A stretch of DNA of 64,000 nt from Pseudobdellovibrionaceae bacterium (GCA_016785955.1 JAEUWH010000087.1:1-64000); one strand, 5' to 3'. Shown: positions 1-9,450, counted from the first letter of the stretch. Notes: a model not told the origin generated them from the letters alone. Numbers and translations are program-made.

Positions 1-354
1 CCCATCGGGTTTCCTTCGAACTGGACCTTTATTCTCGTTGAATCATATTATTCACACTGAAAATCTCTCAAATCCATTACGTCAAAGATACTTTCCCTAT
101 AGCGCACTCTTTCGGTGTCATTTAATTAGACTCAATTCGCCTGTAGACTTTTAGACGAAGTGACCATTTAGGTAATCTCCATGCTCTATTTGCGTTAAAT
201 TCGAGATGAGCTATTTAACTCGAATTTAACAGGGACCTGAGTCTAAAGACCCAACCGAATTAACGGGGACGACTTTCATTTAACCCTGACGGTTGCATCG
301 GTCCCCGAGGATTAGGTCAACAAAACGGACCTTTTGTTCACTTTACGCATAAAA
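1..354. other. Left-edge noncoding stretch
   Basis: I see no convincing gene here: no open frame has a plausible start with a ribosome binding site. It holds one clear 12-bp inverted repeat (listed separately), a weaker 7-bp inverted repeat (264-270 with 301-307, CGGGGAC/GTCCCCG), and the A-rich flank of the recombinase terminator. It could be the downstream flank of an integrated element, but the other side lies outside the window. Confidence 0.4.
194..230. repeat. 12-bp perfect inverted repeat
   Basis: GTTAAATTCGAG (194-205) and its exact complement (219-230) flank a 13-nt spacer. No T-run follows, so it does not look like a terminator. It lies downstream of the serine recombinase gene and could be a protein-binding or recombination site; that is inference from position only. 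Confidence 0.5.
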
Positions 355-388
355 AAAGGGAGCCGTCTTTTTCAAGACGACTCCCTTT
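355..388 (-). terminator. Terminator of the recombinase gene
   Basis: A 15-bp stem (355-369 with 374-388) with a single mismatch and a 4-nt loop is followed, in the leftward direction, by a run of T residues (the A-run from 351). It sits about 35 bp after the recombinase stop codon. An A/T-rich right flank means it might also stop rightward transcripts. Confidence 0.8.
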
Positions 389-424
389 TAAAAGATCGCT
401 AATTTTTTTACCCGATAATTCTGA

Positions 425-1207
425 TTAGTCGAAAGTTTCGTATCCCGCATGACCCATGACCGACTGAACACTTTCTCGCGCTTCATTTTCGATTTTCTGC
501 CGCACTTGTTTTACAACGTCTTCAGATACGTTCATTGATTTCATTGTTTCAAATGTTTCTGTGGAACTATTTTGCTTGATTTGATTTTGTAATTCTAGAA
601 TTTTATCTTTTTCAAGCTTTGCTTTTTTTGCAAGAAGCTCTTTTTTAGAAGCTGACACAGAACCATGACTACACTTTGCTATGCGCGCCACTTCGCGAAA
701 CGATAAACCAGCTTCAAGTAAACTGTGTATGAGTGAATCGTTTCTTTTACGCTGACGCCCTATGATTTTTCCCTTTAATTTCGCGTTTCGCATCCCAGCC
801 TTCACGCGCTCTTGTATCATGGATCTTTCTAACTGGGCCAAACAAGAAATTATCGTGAACATCGCGACCCCCATGCTGGATTCCGTATCAATCTGCTCTG
901 TCACGGAAATAAAACGGGTCTGATGGGACTTGAAAAGCTCTAAGCTTTTGAGCAGATGCATTGTCGATCTTGCGAACCGACTGAACGCGAAAACGATCAC
1001 TTGTTCGGCTTCATGATTTTTTACTCGCTCCATCATTTTGTCAAGGGCTGGACGGCTTTCTTTGGCCCCTGAAATCCCATGATCGGTGAAAGTTTCATAA
1101 TCGGTTATATTGTTTCTTACGCACCACTCGTTAAGAGCGCGGGCCTGGCTTTCTACGCCCTGATCAAGCGTACTGACTCTGAGGTACAAAAATGTTTTCT
1201 TCGACAT
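425..1207 (-). CDS. Small serine recombinase (resolvase/invertase family)
   Basis: This is a 260-residue site-specific recombinase of the serine family, which cuts DNA through a 5'-phosphoserine link. The catalytic domain is complete: YLRVST near the start places the nucleophile at Ser12, followed by the GISGAKESRP loop, the SRFARS motif and the long E-helix region ending with RSMIQERVKAGM. A helix-turn-helix (around residues 165-190, SFREVARIAKCSHGSVSAS) should bind DNA. The last 65 residues form a charged, K/E/Q-rich tail longer than in Hin or Tn3 resolvase. The ATG has a good AAAGGACG ribosome binding site. It is a single gene between two terminators, and no transposase partner is visible. 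It could be a remnant of a mobile element or a chromosomal resolvase; the target site is not known. Confidence 0.9.
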   Translation of the reverse strand: MSKKTFLYLRVSTLDQGVESQARALNEWCVRNNITDYETFTDHGISGAKESRPALDKMMERVKNHEAEQVIVFAFSRFARSTMHLLKSLELFKSHQTRFISVTEQIDTESSMGVAMFTIISCLAQLERSMIQERVKAGMRNAKLKGKIIGRQRKRNDSLIHSLLEAGLSFREVARIAKCSHGSVSASKKELLAKKAKLEKDKILELQNQIKQNSSTETFETMKSMNVSEDVVKQVRQKIENEARESVQSVMGHAGYETFD

Positions 1208-1256
1208 GGGTTACGTCCTTTATGAAATATTTTAATGTTTGAAATAAAAAGAAAAA

Positions 1257-1279
1257 ACCCACGAAGATCATTCGTGGGT
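1257..1279 (-). terminator. Terminator hairpin between the 55-aa ORF and the recombinase
   Basis: A perfect 9-bp stem ACCCACGAA/TTCGTGGGT with a 5-nt loop; read leftward it is followed by TTTTTTC. It separates the small ORF from the recombinase gene, so the recombinase probably has its own promoter in the remaining 50 bp. Confidence 0.75.
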
Positions 1280-1338
1280 GAAAATAATTTTTATTTTTTT
1301 GATTCAGTTTTTTTAAAACTGTAAAAATCGTTACACAA

Positions 1339-1506
1339 CTATTTGGCTAAAAGTGCTTTAGTATATTTGGAATACGAGATCATGCCTTTTTGAGTTTTCT
1401 CGCTAGCCTTACCGAGCATCACAAGCGTACAGAACTTGAGCTGGCCACAAACCGCTAGAATTAACCCCAGCCTTACCACAAGAGATACAAATTTTACGAC
1501 TTCCAT
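1339..1506 (-). CDS. Small membrane-like protein, 55 aa
   Basis: I do not recognise this protein. The start is placed at the ATG preceded by GGAAGGAGTCCT, a near-perfect ribosome binding site at ideal spacing, rather than at an in-frame codon 15 residues upstream. The product begins MEVVKFVSLVVRLGLILAV, one hydrophobic helix of about 20 residues, with a second moderately hydrophobic stretch and a basic tail ending KYTKALLAK. It is followed by a terminator and precedes the recombinase gene on the same strand. Its size, strong ribosome binding site and location suggest a small membrane protein of an accessory element, but function is unknown. Confidence 0.5.
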   Translation of the reverse strand: MEVVKFVSLVVRLGLILAVCGQLKFCTLVMLGKASEKTQKGMISYSKYTKALLAK

Positions 1507-1807
1507 AGGACTCCTTCCAAAAAAAATTATTTTTTGTTTCAGAATCCGCACCGAACGGGTTCAAATTCACAAGCGACGCAGCATCTGTGTCCCCGTGAAA
1601 TCAAACTCCGCCCGAATGCGGTTCCGTGTTAGTTTTCCGTCCCCGAAAATTGCGTGTAGCAAAAGTTGTAGCAAAATGTAGTAAAGTTTTGAAATACCCA
1701 GAAATACTCTGAAATATTCTCCGCAGATTTGTGCAGCGTCGTTCGTGTTGTTAAGTACTTAATGCGATTGATAATTTTGAAATTTGCGATTTTTTCGAGA
1801 GAGTAAT

Positions 1808-1898
1808 TGGCGGAGACGGTGAGATTTGAACTCACGGTAGTCTTTTGGACTACGAGCCTTTAGCAAAGGCTTGGTTTCAGCCACTCACCCACGTCTCC
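1808..1898 (-). tRNA. tRNA-Ser(GCU)
   Basis: The minus strand folds as a class II tRNA: acceptor GGAGACG pairs with CGTCTCC, anticodon loop CTTTGCTAA gives anticodon GCT, a long variable arm (GTAGTCC...GGACTAC type pairing) and the T-loop GTTCAAATC. The CCA end is encoded (1808-1810). It lies next to the recombinase region, but I see no duplicated tRNA 3' end to mark an attachment site. Confidence 0.95.
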
Positions 1899-1932
1899 GT
1901 TAGCTAAGGTTCACTTAAGTTCGCCTCAACTT

Positions 1933-1963
1933 TGATGAATTATGAATAGGTCATAATTCATCA
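1933..1963. repeat. 13-bp perfect inverted repeat between two tRNA genes
   Basis: TGATGAATTATGA (1933-1945) is repeated as its exact complement at 1951-1963 with a 5-nt spacer. It lies about 35 bp upstream of the tRNA-Ser 5' end, in its promoter region, and 160 bp before tRNA-Arg. No T-run follows in either direction. A dimeric regulator's operator is one possibility. Confidence 0.55.
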
Positions 1964-2124
1964 GTGGTTAAAATACAGATGTAAAATCTTGATTTTATGG
2001 CCGTTTTTGAAAGTGCCATATGGTTTTAGGTAAAGCAAGTCAAAATTTCAGCCCAATAATAGGCATAGGAACAAAACTATTGATTTTAACGCAAAATAAC
2101 GTTACTTCAATTCCTCTCTGTCGT

Positions 2125-2201
2125 GCGGTCGTAGCTCAGCTGGATAGAGTACCTGACTACGAATCAGGTGGTCGGAGGTTCGAATCCTCCCGTCCGCACC
2201 A
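2125..2201 (+). tRNA. tRNA-Arg(ACG)
   Basis: Acceptor stem GCGGTCG pairs with CGTCCGC (one mismatch), D arm AGCTCAGCTGGATAGAGT, anticodon stem-loop CTGACTACGAATCAG with anticodon ACG (read as ICG), T arm GGAGGTTCGAATCCTCC, and an encoded CCA end. A T-run follows directly. Confidence 0.95.
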
Positions 2202-2337
2202 ATTTTTTCCTATTTTAAATCGATCATTCGATTAAGTTCTCTTGCTAAACCCTCGCTCCCATTACTATTGTTTGGTTCTATGGTTCATCGTGTTTGACCT
2301 TGCCAGCTGTTGTCTTTACCGATCTATCGAGGTGATT

Positions 2338-2970
2338 ATGATTTTAGTTATTGGAAATAAACGTCTTTCGAGTTGGTCTTTGCGACCTTGGTTAATGCTA
2401 AAACAATTCGAGATTCCTTTTGAAGAAAAATTAATTCCTTTAGATCAACCCTCGACCCGCTCTGAAATATTGCAGTATACAGAATCAGGAAAAGTTCCGG
2501 TGTTGGTCGACGGCGACCTGACTGTTTGGGATTCTCTGGCAATTGCAGAATATTTGAACGAAAAATTTCCGCAAAAACAGATGTGGCCTAAAGATTTAAA
2601 GTGGCGAGCATTGGCACGAGCGGTGTCCTGTGAAATGCATTCGGGATTTCAAGTCATGCGTATGCATATGTCACATGATTTGCAAAAACAGTTAACAAAT
2701 TTTGACTATTCAAAAGCTCAAGCGGATATCGATCGAGTTAAAGAAATTTGGACCAATTGTTTGGCCCTTTCTGGAGGTCCATTTTTATTTGGAGCATTTT
2801 CGATTGCGGATGCGATGTATGCACCTGTTGTAAATCGATTTGTGTCCTATGGAGTTCCTAGTGTCAGTGTATGCTCAGAATATATAAAAACAATTCGTGA
2901 CCTATCGTCGCATGCAGACTGGATTAGCGCTGGTATGAAGGAAACATACGAAGCTCCGCTGCATTCTTAA
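2338..2970 (+). CDS. Glutathione S-transferase family protein
   Basis: The 210-residue product starts MILVIGNKRLSSWSLRPW, the N-terminal thioredoxin-fold strand and active-site loop of a bacterial GST-like group (a serine in SSWS is the likely glutathione-contacting residue). ESGKVPVLVDG carries the cis-proline loop, and WDSLAIAEYL is the conserved ES/DS-type glutathione-binding segment. The rest is the all-helical C-terminal domain, with the SIADAMYAPV capping box. The start is set at the ATG after GAGGTG; an upstream in-frame start would add 32 residues without a ribosome binding site. It is probably cytosolic and used in detoxification or thiol-dependent reduction; the substrate is unknown. 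Confidence 0.85.
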   Translation: MILVIGNKRLSSWSLRPWLMLKQFEIPFEEKLIPLDQPSTRSEILQYTESGKVPVLVDGDLTVWDSLAIAEYLNEKFPQKQMWPKDLKWRALARAVSCEMHSGFQVMRMHMSHDLQKQLTNFDYSKAQADIDRVKEIWTNCLALSGGPFLFGAFSIADAMYAPVVNRFVSYGVPSVSVCSEYIKTIRDLSSHADWISAGMKETYEAPLHS

Positions 2971-3050
2971 ATTGTCTTAACCGCAATGAAATATCTAAAA
3001 TCTTTAGTTCTTTTGCAAATACTGTTTGAGTTGCCTTTTTATTTCGAAGA

Positions 3051-3086
3051 CAATCGCTCTCGTTCGGAAAGAAACGAGGGCGATTG
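3051..3086 (+). terminator. Hairpin downstream of the GST gene
   Basis: CAATCGCTCTCGTT pairs with AACGAGGGCGATTG (14 bp with one G-U) around an 8-nt loop; a T-rich stretch (TTATTTTTT) follows about 10 nt later. It probably ends the GST transcript. Confidence 0.6.
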
Positions 3087-3189
3087 TGCCATCATTATTT
3101 TTTGGTTTGTAAATCTTAACTTGATTCTAATTCGACAGGCAATATCACTGATTGATATCGCTTAGTTCATACAAAATACGGAGGGAACT

Positions 3190-4086
3190 GTGTCCAAAAA
3201 TTTTTTTGCTGTATTAGCAGCCTTCACGGCAATTACAATCGGTGCATCGGCGGTTACATTCAATTTGAAGAACCCGCGTGATATAAAAAACTGGGAAAGT
3301 TTTGCGATTGTCGGCGATGCCGGAATGAAAAACTCGACCACTCAATCGCTGAGACAAACCTTGGCGGCCAATAAAATGTTTAATCTAATTATGCCTGGAG
3401 ATAACCTATATATCCCGACCACTACCTACGCATCTGTATGGGATATATGGAAAAAAGAGGGATTTCAATTCCCAATAGTGGCCATCGGAAATCACAACAG
3501 CGGATATGACAAAGAAGTCGCCTATTTTCAAATGCCGGGTGAGTACTATGCTAAAGAAAGCAAAGGTGCCTTATTTATAGTTTTAAATTCGGACAATAAA
3601 ATTAATTATAATGAGCAACTGGCTTGGATGGACTTAACATTAAGTAAGTCTCAATATCCATTGAATTTTATTATCTATCATCATCCTACAATCACGGTTT
3701 CAGGCGCTCACGACTGGGAGGAGCGAAAAGGATTTCAAACAGGAATGCGAGCGCTTATTAAAAAACACGCACAGAAAATTACTTCATTGATTGTTGGTCA
3801 TGATCATTCTGCTGGTCTTTATACGATCAATGACACACCCATGATTTTAAGTGGTGCCAGCTGGGAAAGTCGTAAGATAAAATTGCCAGTAGCGAAGGAC
3901 CCTCAGGTCAATGCGATAGGTTACTGGGCAACTGTGAATGGTGGATTCTGGTGGACGAAACTGGATTACAACGCTTTGACCAAAGAGGTGTATGTACATT
4001 ATATCCGCTTTGATAAGCAACAAGAGGTTTGTACATTCCGAATTTCTCCGAAGCCAATTGCTAAAACCAACGGCTGCAATCTGTAG
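3190..4086 (+). CDS. Exported metallophosphoesterase (purple acid phosphatase-like)
   Basis: A 298-residue calcineurin-like phosphoesterase. An N-terminal signal segment (residues 1-22, ending GASA) suggests export to the periplasm. The metal-binding motifs appear in order: GDAG (about residue 43), PGDN, GNHN, YHH and GHDH. This combination fits the tartrate-resistant acid phosphatase branch, which hydrolyses phosphomonoesters using two metal ions. The start is GTG, supported by CGGAGGG at good spacing. It appears monocistronic, closed by a palindromic hairpin. A role in phosphate scavenging, for example from prey material, is inference. Confidence 0.8.
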   Translation: MSKNFFAVLAAFTAITIGASAVTFNLKNPRDIKNWESFAIVGDAGMKNSTTQSLRQTLAANKMFNLIMPGDNLYIPTTTYASVWDIWKKEGFQFPIVAIGNHNSGYDKEVAYFQMPGEYYAKESKGALFIVLNSDNKINYNEQLAWMDLTLSKSQYPLNFIIYHHPTITVSGAHDWEERKGFQTGMRALIKKHAQKITSLIVGHDHSAGLYTINDTPMILSGASWESRKIKLPVAKDPQVNAIGYWATVNGGFWWTKLDYNALTKEVYVHYIRFDKQQEVCTFRISPKPIAKTNGCNL

Positions 4087-4098
4087 TAGTCGACTCGT

Positions 4099-4126
4099 TA
4101 TAAAGAGGGGTATACCCCTCTTTATA
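4099..4126. terminator. 28-nt perfect palindrome between convergent genes
   Basis: TATAAAGAGGGGTA is followed directly by its exact complement, giving a fully symmetrical 28-nt element. It is placed between the phosphatase stop and the stop of the lysine-rich gene on the other strand. The A-rich left and T-rich right ends of the stem can act as U-tracts in both directions, so a bidirectional terminator is the simplest reading. The complete absence of a spacer loop is unusual. Confidence 0.65.
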
Positions 4127-4141
4127 GGTGGCCCTAATTAG

Positions 4142-4402
4142 TTACGCTTTTACGGATTTTTTTTTCTTTTTACTTTTTGATTTCTTTTTTTCACTAGCAA
4201 TAGATCTGTCCTTTTTCTTTTGCGTCGCTACTACTTTCTTTGTTTTTTTCTTTTTATCCTTTTTAACTACTTTTTTCTTTTTACTTTCAGATTTAGAGAT
4301 ACCAGCTCTTTTGCCACTTTTCTTTTTGGCTGCTTCAGCCATGTTTGAAAAAGCAAAGGTGAAAACAAGCATAACGGCTAAGACGACATTTTTTATATTC
4401 AT
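4142..4402 (-). CDS. Lysine-rich exported protein, 86 aa
   Basis: The product has a clear signal peptide (about residues 1-25, MNIKNVVLAVMLVFTFAF then NMAEAA) followed by about 60 residues of which about half are lysine, in runs such as KKKK and KKKKK separated by S, V, D and E. The ribosome binding site TAGGAGG is excellent, which argues that this is a real gene despite the low complexity. It resembles histone-tail or polycationic proteins only in composition. Possible roles are binding of nucleic acid, peptidoglycan or lipopolysaccharide in the periplasm or outside; none can be shown here. No neighbour shares its strand as a close operon partner. Confidence 0.75.
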   Translation of the reverse strand: MNIKNVVLAVMLVFTFAFSNMAEAAKKKSGKRAGISKSESKKKKVVKKDKKKKTKKVVATQKKKDRSIASEKKKSKSKKKKKSVKA

Positions 4403-4549
4403 AGGGCCTCCTATAGACTCGATATCGGTCTAAGTCGGTGGGACTTAAGTCTTTTCTAAAATTACAAGTTGGAGCTTCATGTCATGGGTGATTTGCACCA
4501 CATTTTGAAAGATAAAACCAAATTAATGTCTCAGATCGAGATAAAAATG

Positions 4550-5584
4550 TTACTCGAAAACTGAAACCGTGTCGCCCAGCACTTCAATCAAATCTTGTAA
4601 ATAAAAGTGTGTAGGAAAATGACAGACGACTTTCCACTGCTCGTTAAACGAGGTGTGTGAAAATGCGAATCGATTTTTATTTACGGTGGCGATGTCAACT
4701 TTATATATTTCATTTTTCAGTTCTCCCGCAAAACGCAGGGTTTCGCTTTCAAAGAAACAATAGCTTTGGCTGGAAGAAATGCCAGAGAAACTAAGACTAA
4801 GTCCTTCAACGATATATGTGTCTTTTATCTTCACCTTGCTGGAGAAAAAACGCAAGAGTGGGTTTTGGAAATGAAATTTCAAATTTAAACCTGTCAGTGG
4901 TTTTAATTCTTCCGGCGAGAATTTTTTTGGATTTTTTTTGCGTAGATTGTGAAGAACTGTCTGGAACTCGTCGCAGTAGGGCTTCAAATCATGAAACGAA
5001 TACTTTATATCGTTGCGAGAGCATATCGAGTATTTGTAATTATGAAAGTACTGATTACATATTTTCTTACTATTTAAGGCTGTAGCAAAAGAATTTTCAT
5101 CAGTATATTTATTTGCTTCGAAAGACATTAATTTGGACTCAAAATCTTTCTGCTTATCAACAACAAATTGAGCGAGTTCAGGACTGCATAAACCTTGGGT
5201 GCGCGATGATGTTCCTGAAGAGTCAGCCGTTTTCTCGCCAGTCCTTTTGGATTTATCCGAAGGTTTTCTGCCACAAGCCTCATCAAAATCAGATGTATGA
5301 ATTCTAAGTTCGGCTCCATCCACATGAGAAAAGCATTTTACATTTGGGTATCTTGTATAGAAATCGTCACAGACAGCCTTGTTATCAGAATCAGTTGGCC
5401 AGTTTAGCAATTGTTCGTATTCTTTAGAATACTCTTGGCTGCAGGCACCGCCATATTGAACAGGCCGCGATTTTGGAGACTCAACCTGCGTGCAGCTTCC
5501 CAAGATGAAGATGGTCAAAGCCGCGACTGCAGCACCCAAAATACGTGTGCTAGGCAATGCTAAAATACCTTTTTGTAAACCCAT
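4550..5584 (-). CDS. Putative lipoprotein, 344 aa, unknown function
   Basis: I do not recognise the family. Residues 13-31 are hydrophobic and end in LGSC, a lipobox that would give a lipid-anchored cysteine at about residue 31. The mature part holds several cysteines (for example GACSQEY, KAVCDDFY, VKCFS, EACGRK, GLCSPE, KICNQYF, SICSRN), suggesting disulfides in the periplasm. The segments GACSQEYSKEYEQLLNW and GLCSPELAQFVVDKQ look like the starts of two related cysteine-containing repeats. The C-terminal third is rich in F and aromatic residues. The gene is divergent from the next one and shares a 260-bp intergenic region with it. Confidence 0.65.
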   Translation of the reverse strand: MGLQKGILALPSTRILGAAVAALTIFILGSCTQVESPKSRPVQYGGACSQEYSKEYEQLLNWPTDSDNKAVCDDFYTRYPNVKCFSHVDGAELRIHTSDFDEACGRKPSDKSKRTGEKTADSSGTSSRTQGLCSPELAQFVVDKQKDFESKLMSFEANKYTDENSFATALNSKKICNQYFHNYKYSICSRNDIKYSFHDLKPYCDEFQTVLHNLRKKNPKKFSPEELKPLTGLNLKFHFQNPLLRFFSSKVKIKDTYIVEGLSLSFSGISSSQSYCFFESETLRFAGELKNEIYKVDIATVNKNRFAFSHTSFNEQWKVVCHFPTHFYLQDLIEVLGDTVSVFE

Positions 5585-5847
5585 TCTGGGCGTTGTAACT
5601 AGGTCAACCTACCGGGTCAAGATAGGACTCGAGATCGTACTAAAAAGCCAAAATATGTCCTACTTTCTTATATTTATTTCAATGTTTGCTCGCCTTAAAT
5701 GTAACCGATGGTCGCAAATTTGGCATCTTGCTCGAGCCCATGATCGTCTTCTCTGTTTTAGGTTTAGGCCGTTGAAGTTTTATACTGGCACAATGTTTGT
5801 TAAATACTCTTAATAGGACCGGCGGGGTCTAAAATAGGTAAGGCGAT

Positions 5848-6456
5848 ATGATCAAATTTTTTACAGGTGTTTTTTTGGTAACTTCATATGCGTTCGCGCA
5901 AAACATGCCTATTCGACCTGTGGCTTTGCATCCTGTCGTTCCTTCACAGCCCTCACAGACCATTTTGCCCGCATCGGTTCGAGCCTCGACATTGTCGGTC
6001 GCCGCAACGGCGCCTCAAGCCGCAGGTGCAAACCAATATACTGTACGAAGCTATAAAGAGTGGAAAAACGAAAAAGTACAAATGGCCATTAAACGTGTCA
6101 CGATCACGCGTGCTCAAATCGAATATCGCCGACTCAACAAGCAATTTCTCCAAAAGGCTGAACATTCAGGGGCAAAAGATATAGAACTAGAACGGCTTGA
6201 AGCGACTCTTAAAAACGATTTATACTCATTGGAAGTGGCTCAAGAGCTTTCCGTGACCGATTATTTTGCCATATATTTAACCAAACAAGAAAATAAAACT
6301 GAGGCTTATAAAGAGGCCGCCGAGAAAATGACTGCCGATGAAGTGAGTCAGTTGATTAAAGCTTATGCGGACTCAATGTTCGTGCCCAATGGTATCCCAG
6401 CAGCGGCCACCAAAGTCGGTCCAACGGCTATGGATAAATCTGATAGATTAAAATAG
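5848..6456 (+). CDS. Secreted protein of unknown function, 202 aa
   Basis: A signal peptide (about residues 1-17, ending AFA) is followed by a proline/alanine-rich disordered region up to about residue 65 and then an amphipathic helical part (about residues 66-180) with many charged residues. The start has AAGGCG upstream. It ends about 150 bp before groES and is followed by a separate promoter-like sequence, so it is probably not in the groE operon. No domain recognised. Confidence 0.65.
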   Translation: MIKFFTGVFLVTSYAFAQNMPIRPVALHPVVPSQPSQTILPASVRASTLSVAATAPQAAGANQYTVRSYKEWKNEKVQMAIKRVTITRAQIEYRRLNKQFLQKAEHSGAKDIELERLEATLKNDLYSLEVAQELSVTDYFAIYLTKQENKTEAYKEAAEKMTADEVSQLIKAYADSMFVPNGIPAAATKVGPTAMDKSDRLK

Positions 6457-6503
6457 ATCGACAACCTCTTTTTCGATGCTTTCAAATTCACTAATGCATC
6501 ACA

Positions 6504-6520
6504 ACATGAATAGTTCATGT
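6504..6520. promoter_or_regulatory. Short inverted repeat upstream of groES
   Basis: ACATGAA-TAG-TTCATGT lies about 30 bp upstream of the likely groE -35 element. The classical CIRCE element (TTAGCACTC-N9-GAGTGCTAA) is not present. A repressor or activator site is possible but unproven. Confidence 0.25.
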
Positions 6521-6551
6521 GATTTCCATAATTTCTTTTTATTCCTTTACC

Positions 6552-6580
6552 TTGACACGTTTTGCGGGCAAATCATATTA
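6552..6580 (+). promoter_or_regulatory. Likely groESL promoter
   Basis: A consensus -35 TTGACA (6552-6557) is followed after 17 bp by ATATTA (6575-6580) as a -10. Start of transcription would fall about 25 nt before the groES ribosome binding site AGGAGG. This looks like a housekeeping-sigma promoter. Confidence 0.45.
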
Positions 6581-6611
6581 CGTTCAAATTGACTAAATTT
6601 TAGGAGGACTT

Positions 6612-6911
6612 ATGAGTAAAGAAGTTGGTGTACGACCTTTACACGACCGTATTTTGGTAAAACGTGTAGCTGAAGAAGAAAAAACTGCGGGTGGATTGTT
6701 TATTCCCGATACAGCAAAAGAAAAACCTCAACGTGGCCAAATCGTTGCCACTGGAAAAGGCCGAGTGACTGAAGATGGAAAAATTTTGCCTCTAGAAGTT
6801 AAAGCGGGCGACAAAATTCTTTTCAGCAAATACGCAGGTACAGAATTGAAATTTGATGGAACCGAGTATTTGATGATGCGTGAAGAAGACATTCTTGGAA
6901 TTATTAATTAA
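6612..6911 (+). CDS. groES: Co-chaperonin GroES
   Basis: A full-length 99-residue GroES. The start [19 protein letters not shown] is the family's first strand, [19 protein letters not shown] contains the mobile loop that docks on GroEL, and the C-terminal part [17 protein letters not shown]...[10 protein letters not shown] matches the rest of the beta-barrel. GroES heptamers cap GroEL so that substrate proteins can fold in the closed cavity. An AGGAGG ribosome binding site precedes ATG. groEL follows after 62 bp in the same operon. Confidence 0.98.
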   Translation: MSKEVGVRPLHDRILVKRVAEEEKTAGGLFIPDTAKEKPQRGQIVATGKGRVTEDGKILPLEVKAGDKILFSKYAGTELKFDGTEYLMMREEDILGIIN

Positions 6912-6952
6912 TGTAGTGCCAACGGTACTACAAAAAAATTAGAAAATATTGA

Positions 6953-8608
<1,656 letters not shown>

Positions 8609-8639
8609 TTCTTTCGAACTACTTTATTTTGGTCCTTAC

Positions 8640-8670
8640 AAAGGGTCGGTCAAAAGCCGGCCCTTTTTAT
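8640..8670 (+). terminator. Terminator of groESL
   Basis: AAAGGGTCGG pairs with CCGGCCCTTT (one G-U) around a 7-nt loop, followed by TTTTTAT. A smaller hairpin (GTAGTTC/GAACTAC with TTTATTTT) at 8605-8622 precedes it. Confidence 0.8.
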
Positions 8671-8904
8671 TTCCCTAGGTCTTTTTGTGTCGTTACCAAC
8701 CTATCTATGTCTTTTTGTAGTGGAAGAAAACTGAAACTTCCTTGTTCGGGGCCTGTTCCAAAAGCTCTTTTTTGAAGAAGCTATTTTGAAAAGGCTTCTT
8801 AAATTATAAATGGTGGGACCTCTGGAAAAAAATAGCCGGCTTTTGAAGAGCATTTGGGAAAAGCAAATAGTCTTTGACAGTCCATTGAGTTAATTTATTG
8901 GATT

Positions 8905-9450
8905 TCAGTTATTTCTTTTGATTGTTTTTTCTAGAACGTAGTCAGTGTCCTCGTATTTCGTGGCTTCGATTTGGAATTTGATTTTGTCTATGATTTGGAA
9001 ACCGTTTTTTTTGTAGAAGATGAGAGAGTTTGTATGGTCTTCCCAGCAGTGGAGTTTGATTTTGGTTTTGTTTTCTGATTGGGCGATTTCTAGGACGTGT
9101 TCTAAAATTTCTTTTCCGATTCCCTTTCCCTGAATGTCTTTGTCTAAATAAATTCTGTCCAGCATAAGTGTTGTTATCATTGGGTTTTGAAAGCCTGTTA
9201 GCTTGCAGTAGCCTTTTGTGGTCTGATCTTGTTTTAGGATATAAAATTTTGCATTTGGGTCGGCGTATTCGGATTTTATTTTTTGCATTGAGAATGCATG
9301 GTTTAAGTAACTTTCTAGTGCGGTTTCACTGAAGTTTTTTTTGAAATGTTCTTGATAAGTTTCCTTGAACGTTTTTCGTGCGATTTCTACGATGGACTCG
9401 ATGTCGTTGTAGTAGGCTTGTCTAAAATGATAATTGTTTATTTTTGTCAT
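8905..9450 (-). CDS. GNAT family N-acetyltransferase
   Basis: A 181-residue acetyltransferase of the Gcn5 fold, expected to transfer an acetyl group from acetyl-CoA to an amine. The N-terminal FRQAYYNDIESIVEIARKTF is the usual first helix, and DRIYLDKDIQGKGIGKEIL carries the Q/RxxGxG/A acetyl-CoA pyrophosphate loop (QGKGIGK), followed by NKTKIKLHCWEDHTNSLIF and FYKKNGF, the motif B helix. The GGGAGATC ribosome binding site supports the start. The substrate is not predictable. About 300 bp of A/T-rich, gene-free sequence lies between it and groEL; there I see only a weak 7-bp inverted repeat (8775-8800). Confidence 0.85.
   Translation of the reverse strand: MTKINNYHFRQAYYNDIESIVEIARKTFKETYQEHFKKNFSETALESYLNHAFSMQKIKSEYADPNAKFYILKQDQTTKGYCKLTGFQNPMITTLMLDRIYLDKDIQGKGIGKEILEHVLEIAQSENKTKIKLHCWEDHTNSLIFYKKNGFQIIDKIKFQIEATKYEDTDYVLEKTIKRNN

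Noticed and set aside
1808-1898. tRNA-Ser as an integrase attachment site
   Set aside because: No second copy of the tRNA 3' end is found in the window, and small serine recombinases usually do not target tRNA ends.
4128-4433. Plus-strand ORF opposite the lysine-rich gene (phenylalanine-rich product)
   Set aside because: It is the complement of AAA/AAG codons and lacks a ribosome binding site; the minus-strand frame has the signal peptide and a strong ribosome binding site.
6481-6611. CIRCE/HrcA operator in front of groESL
   Set aside because: The conserved TTAGCACTC-N9-GAGTGCTAA is absent; only a different short dyad is present.
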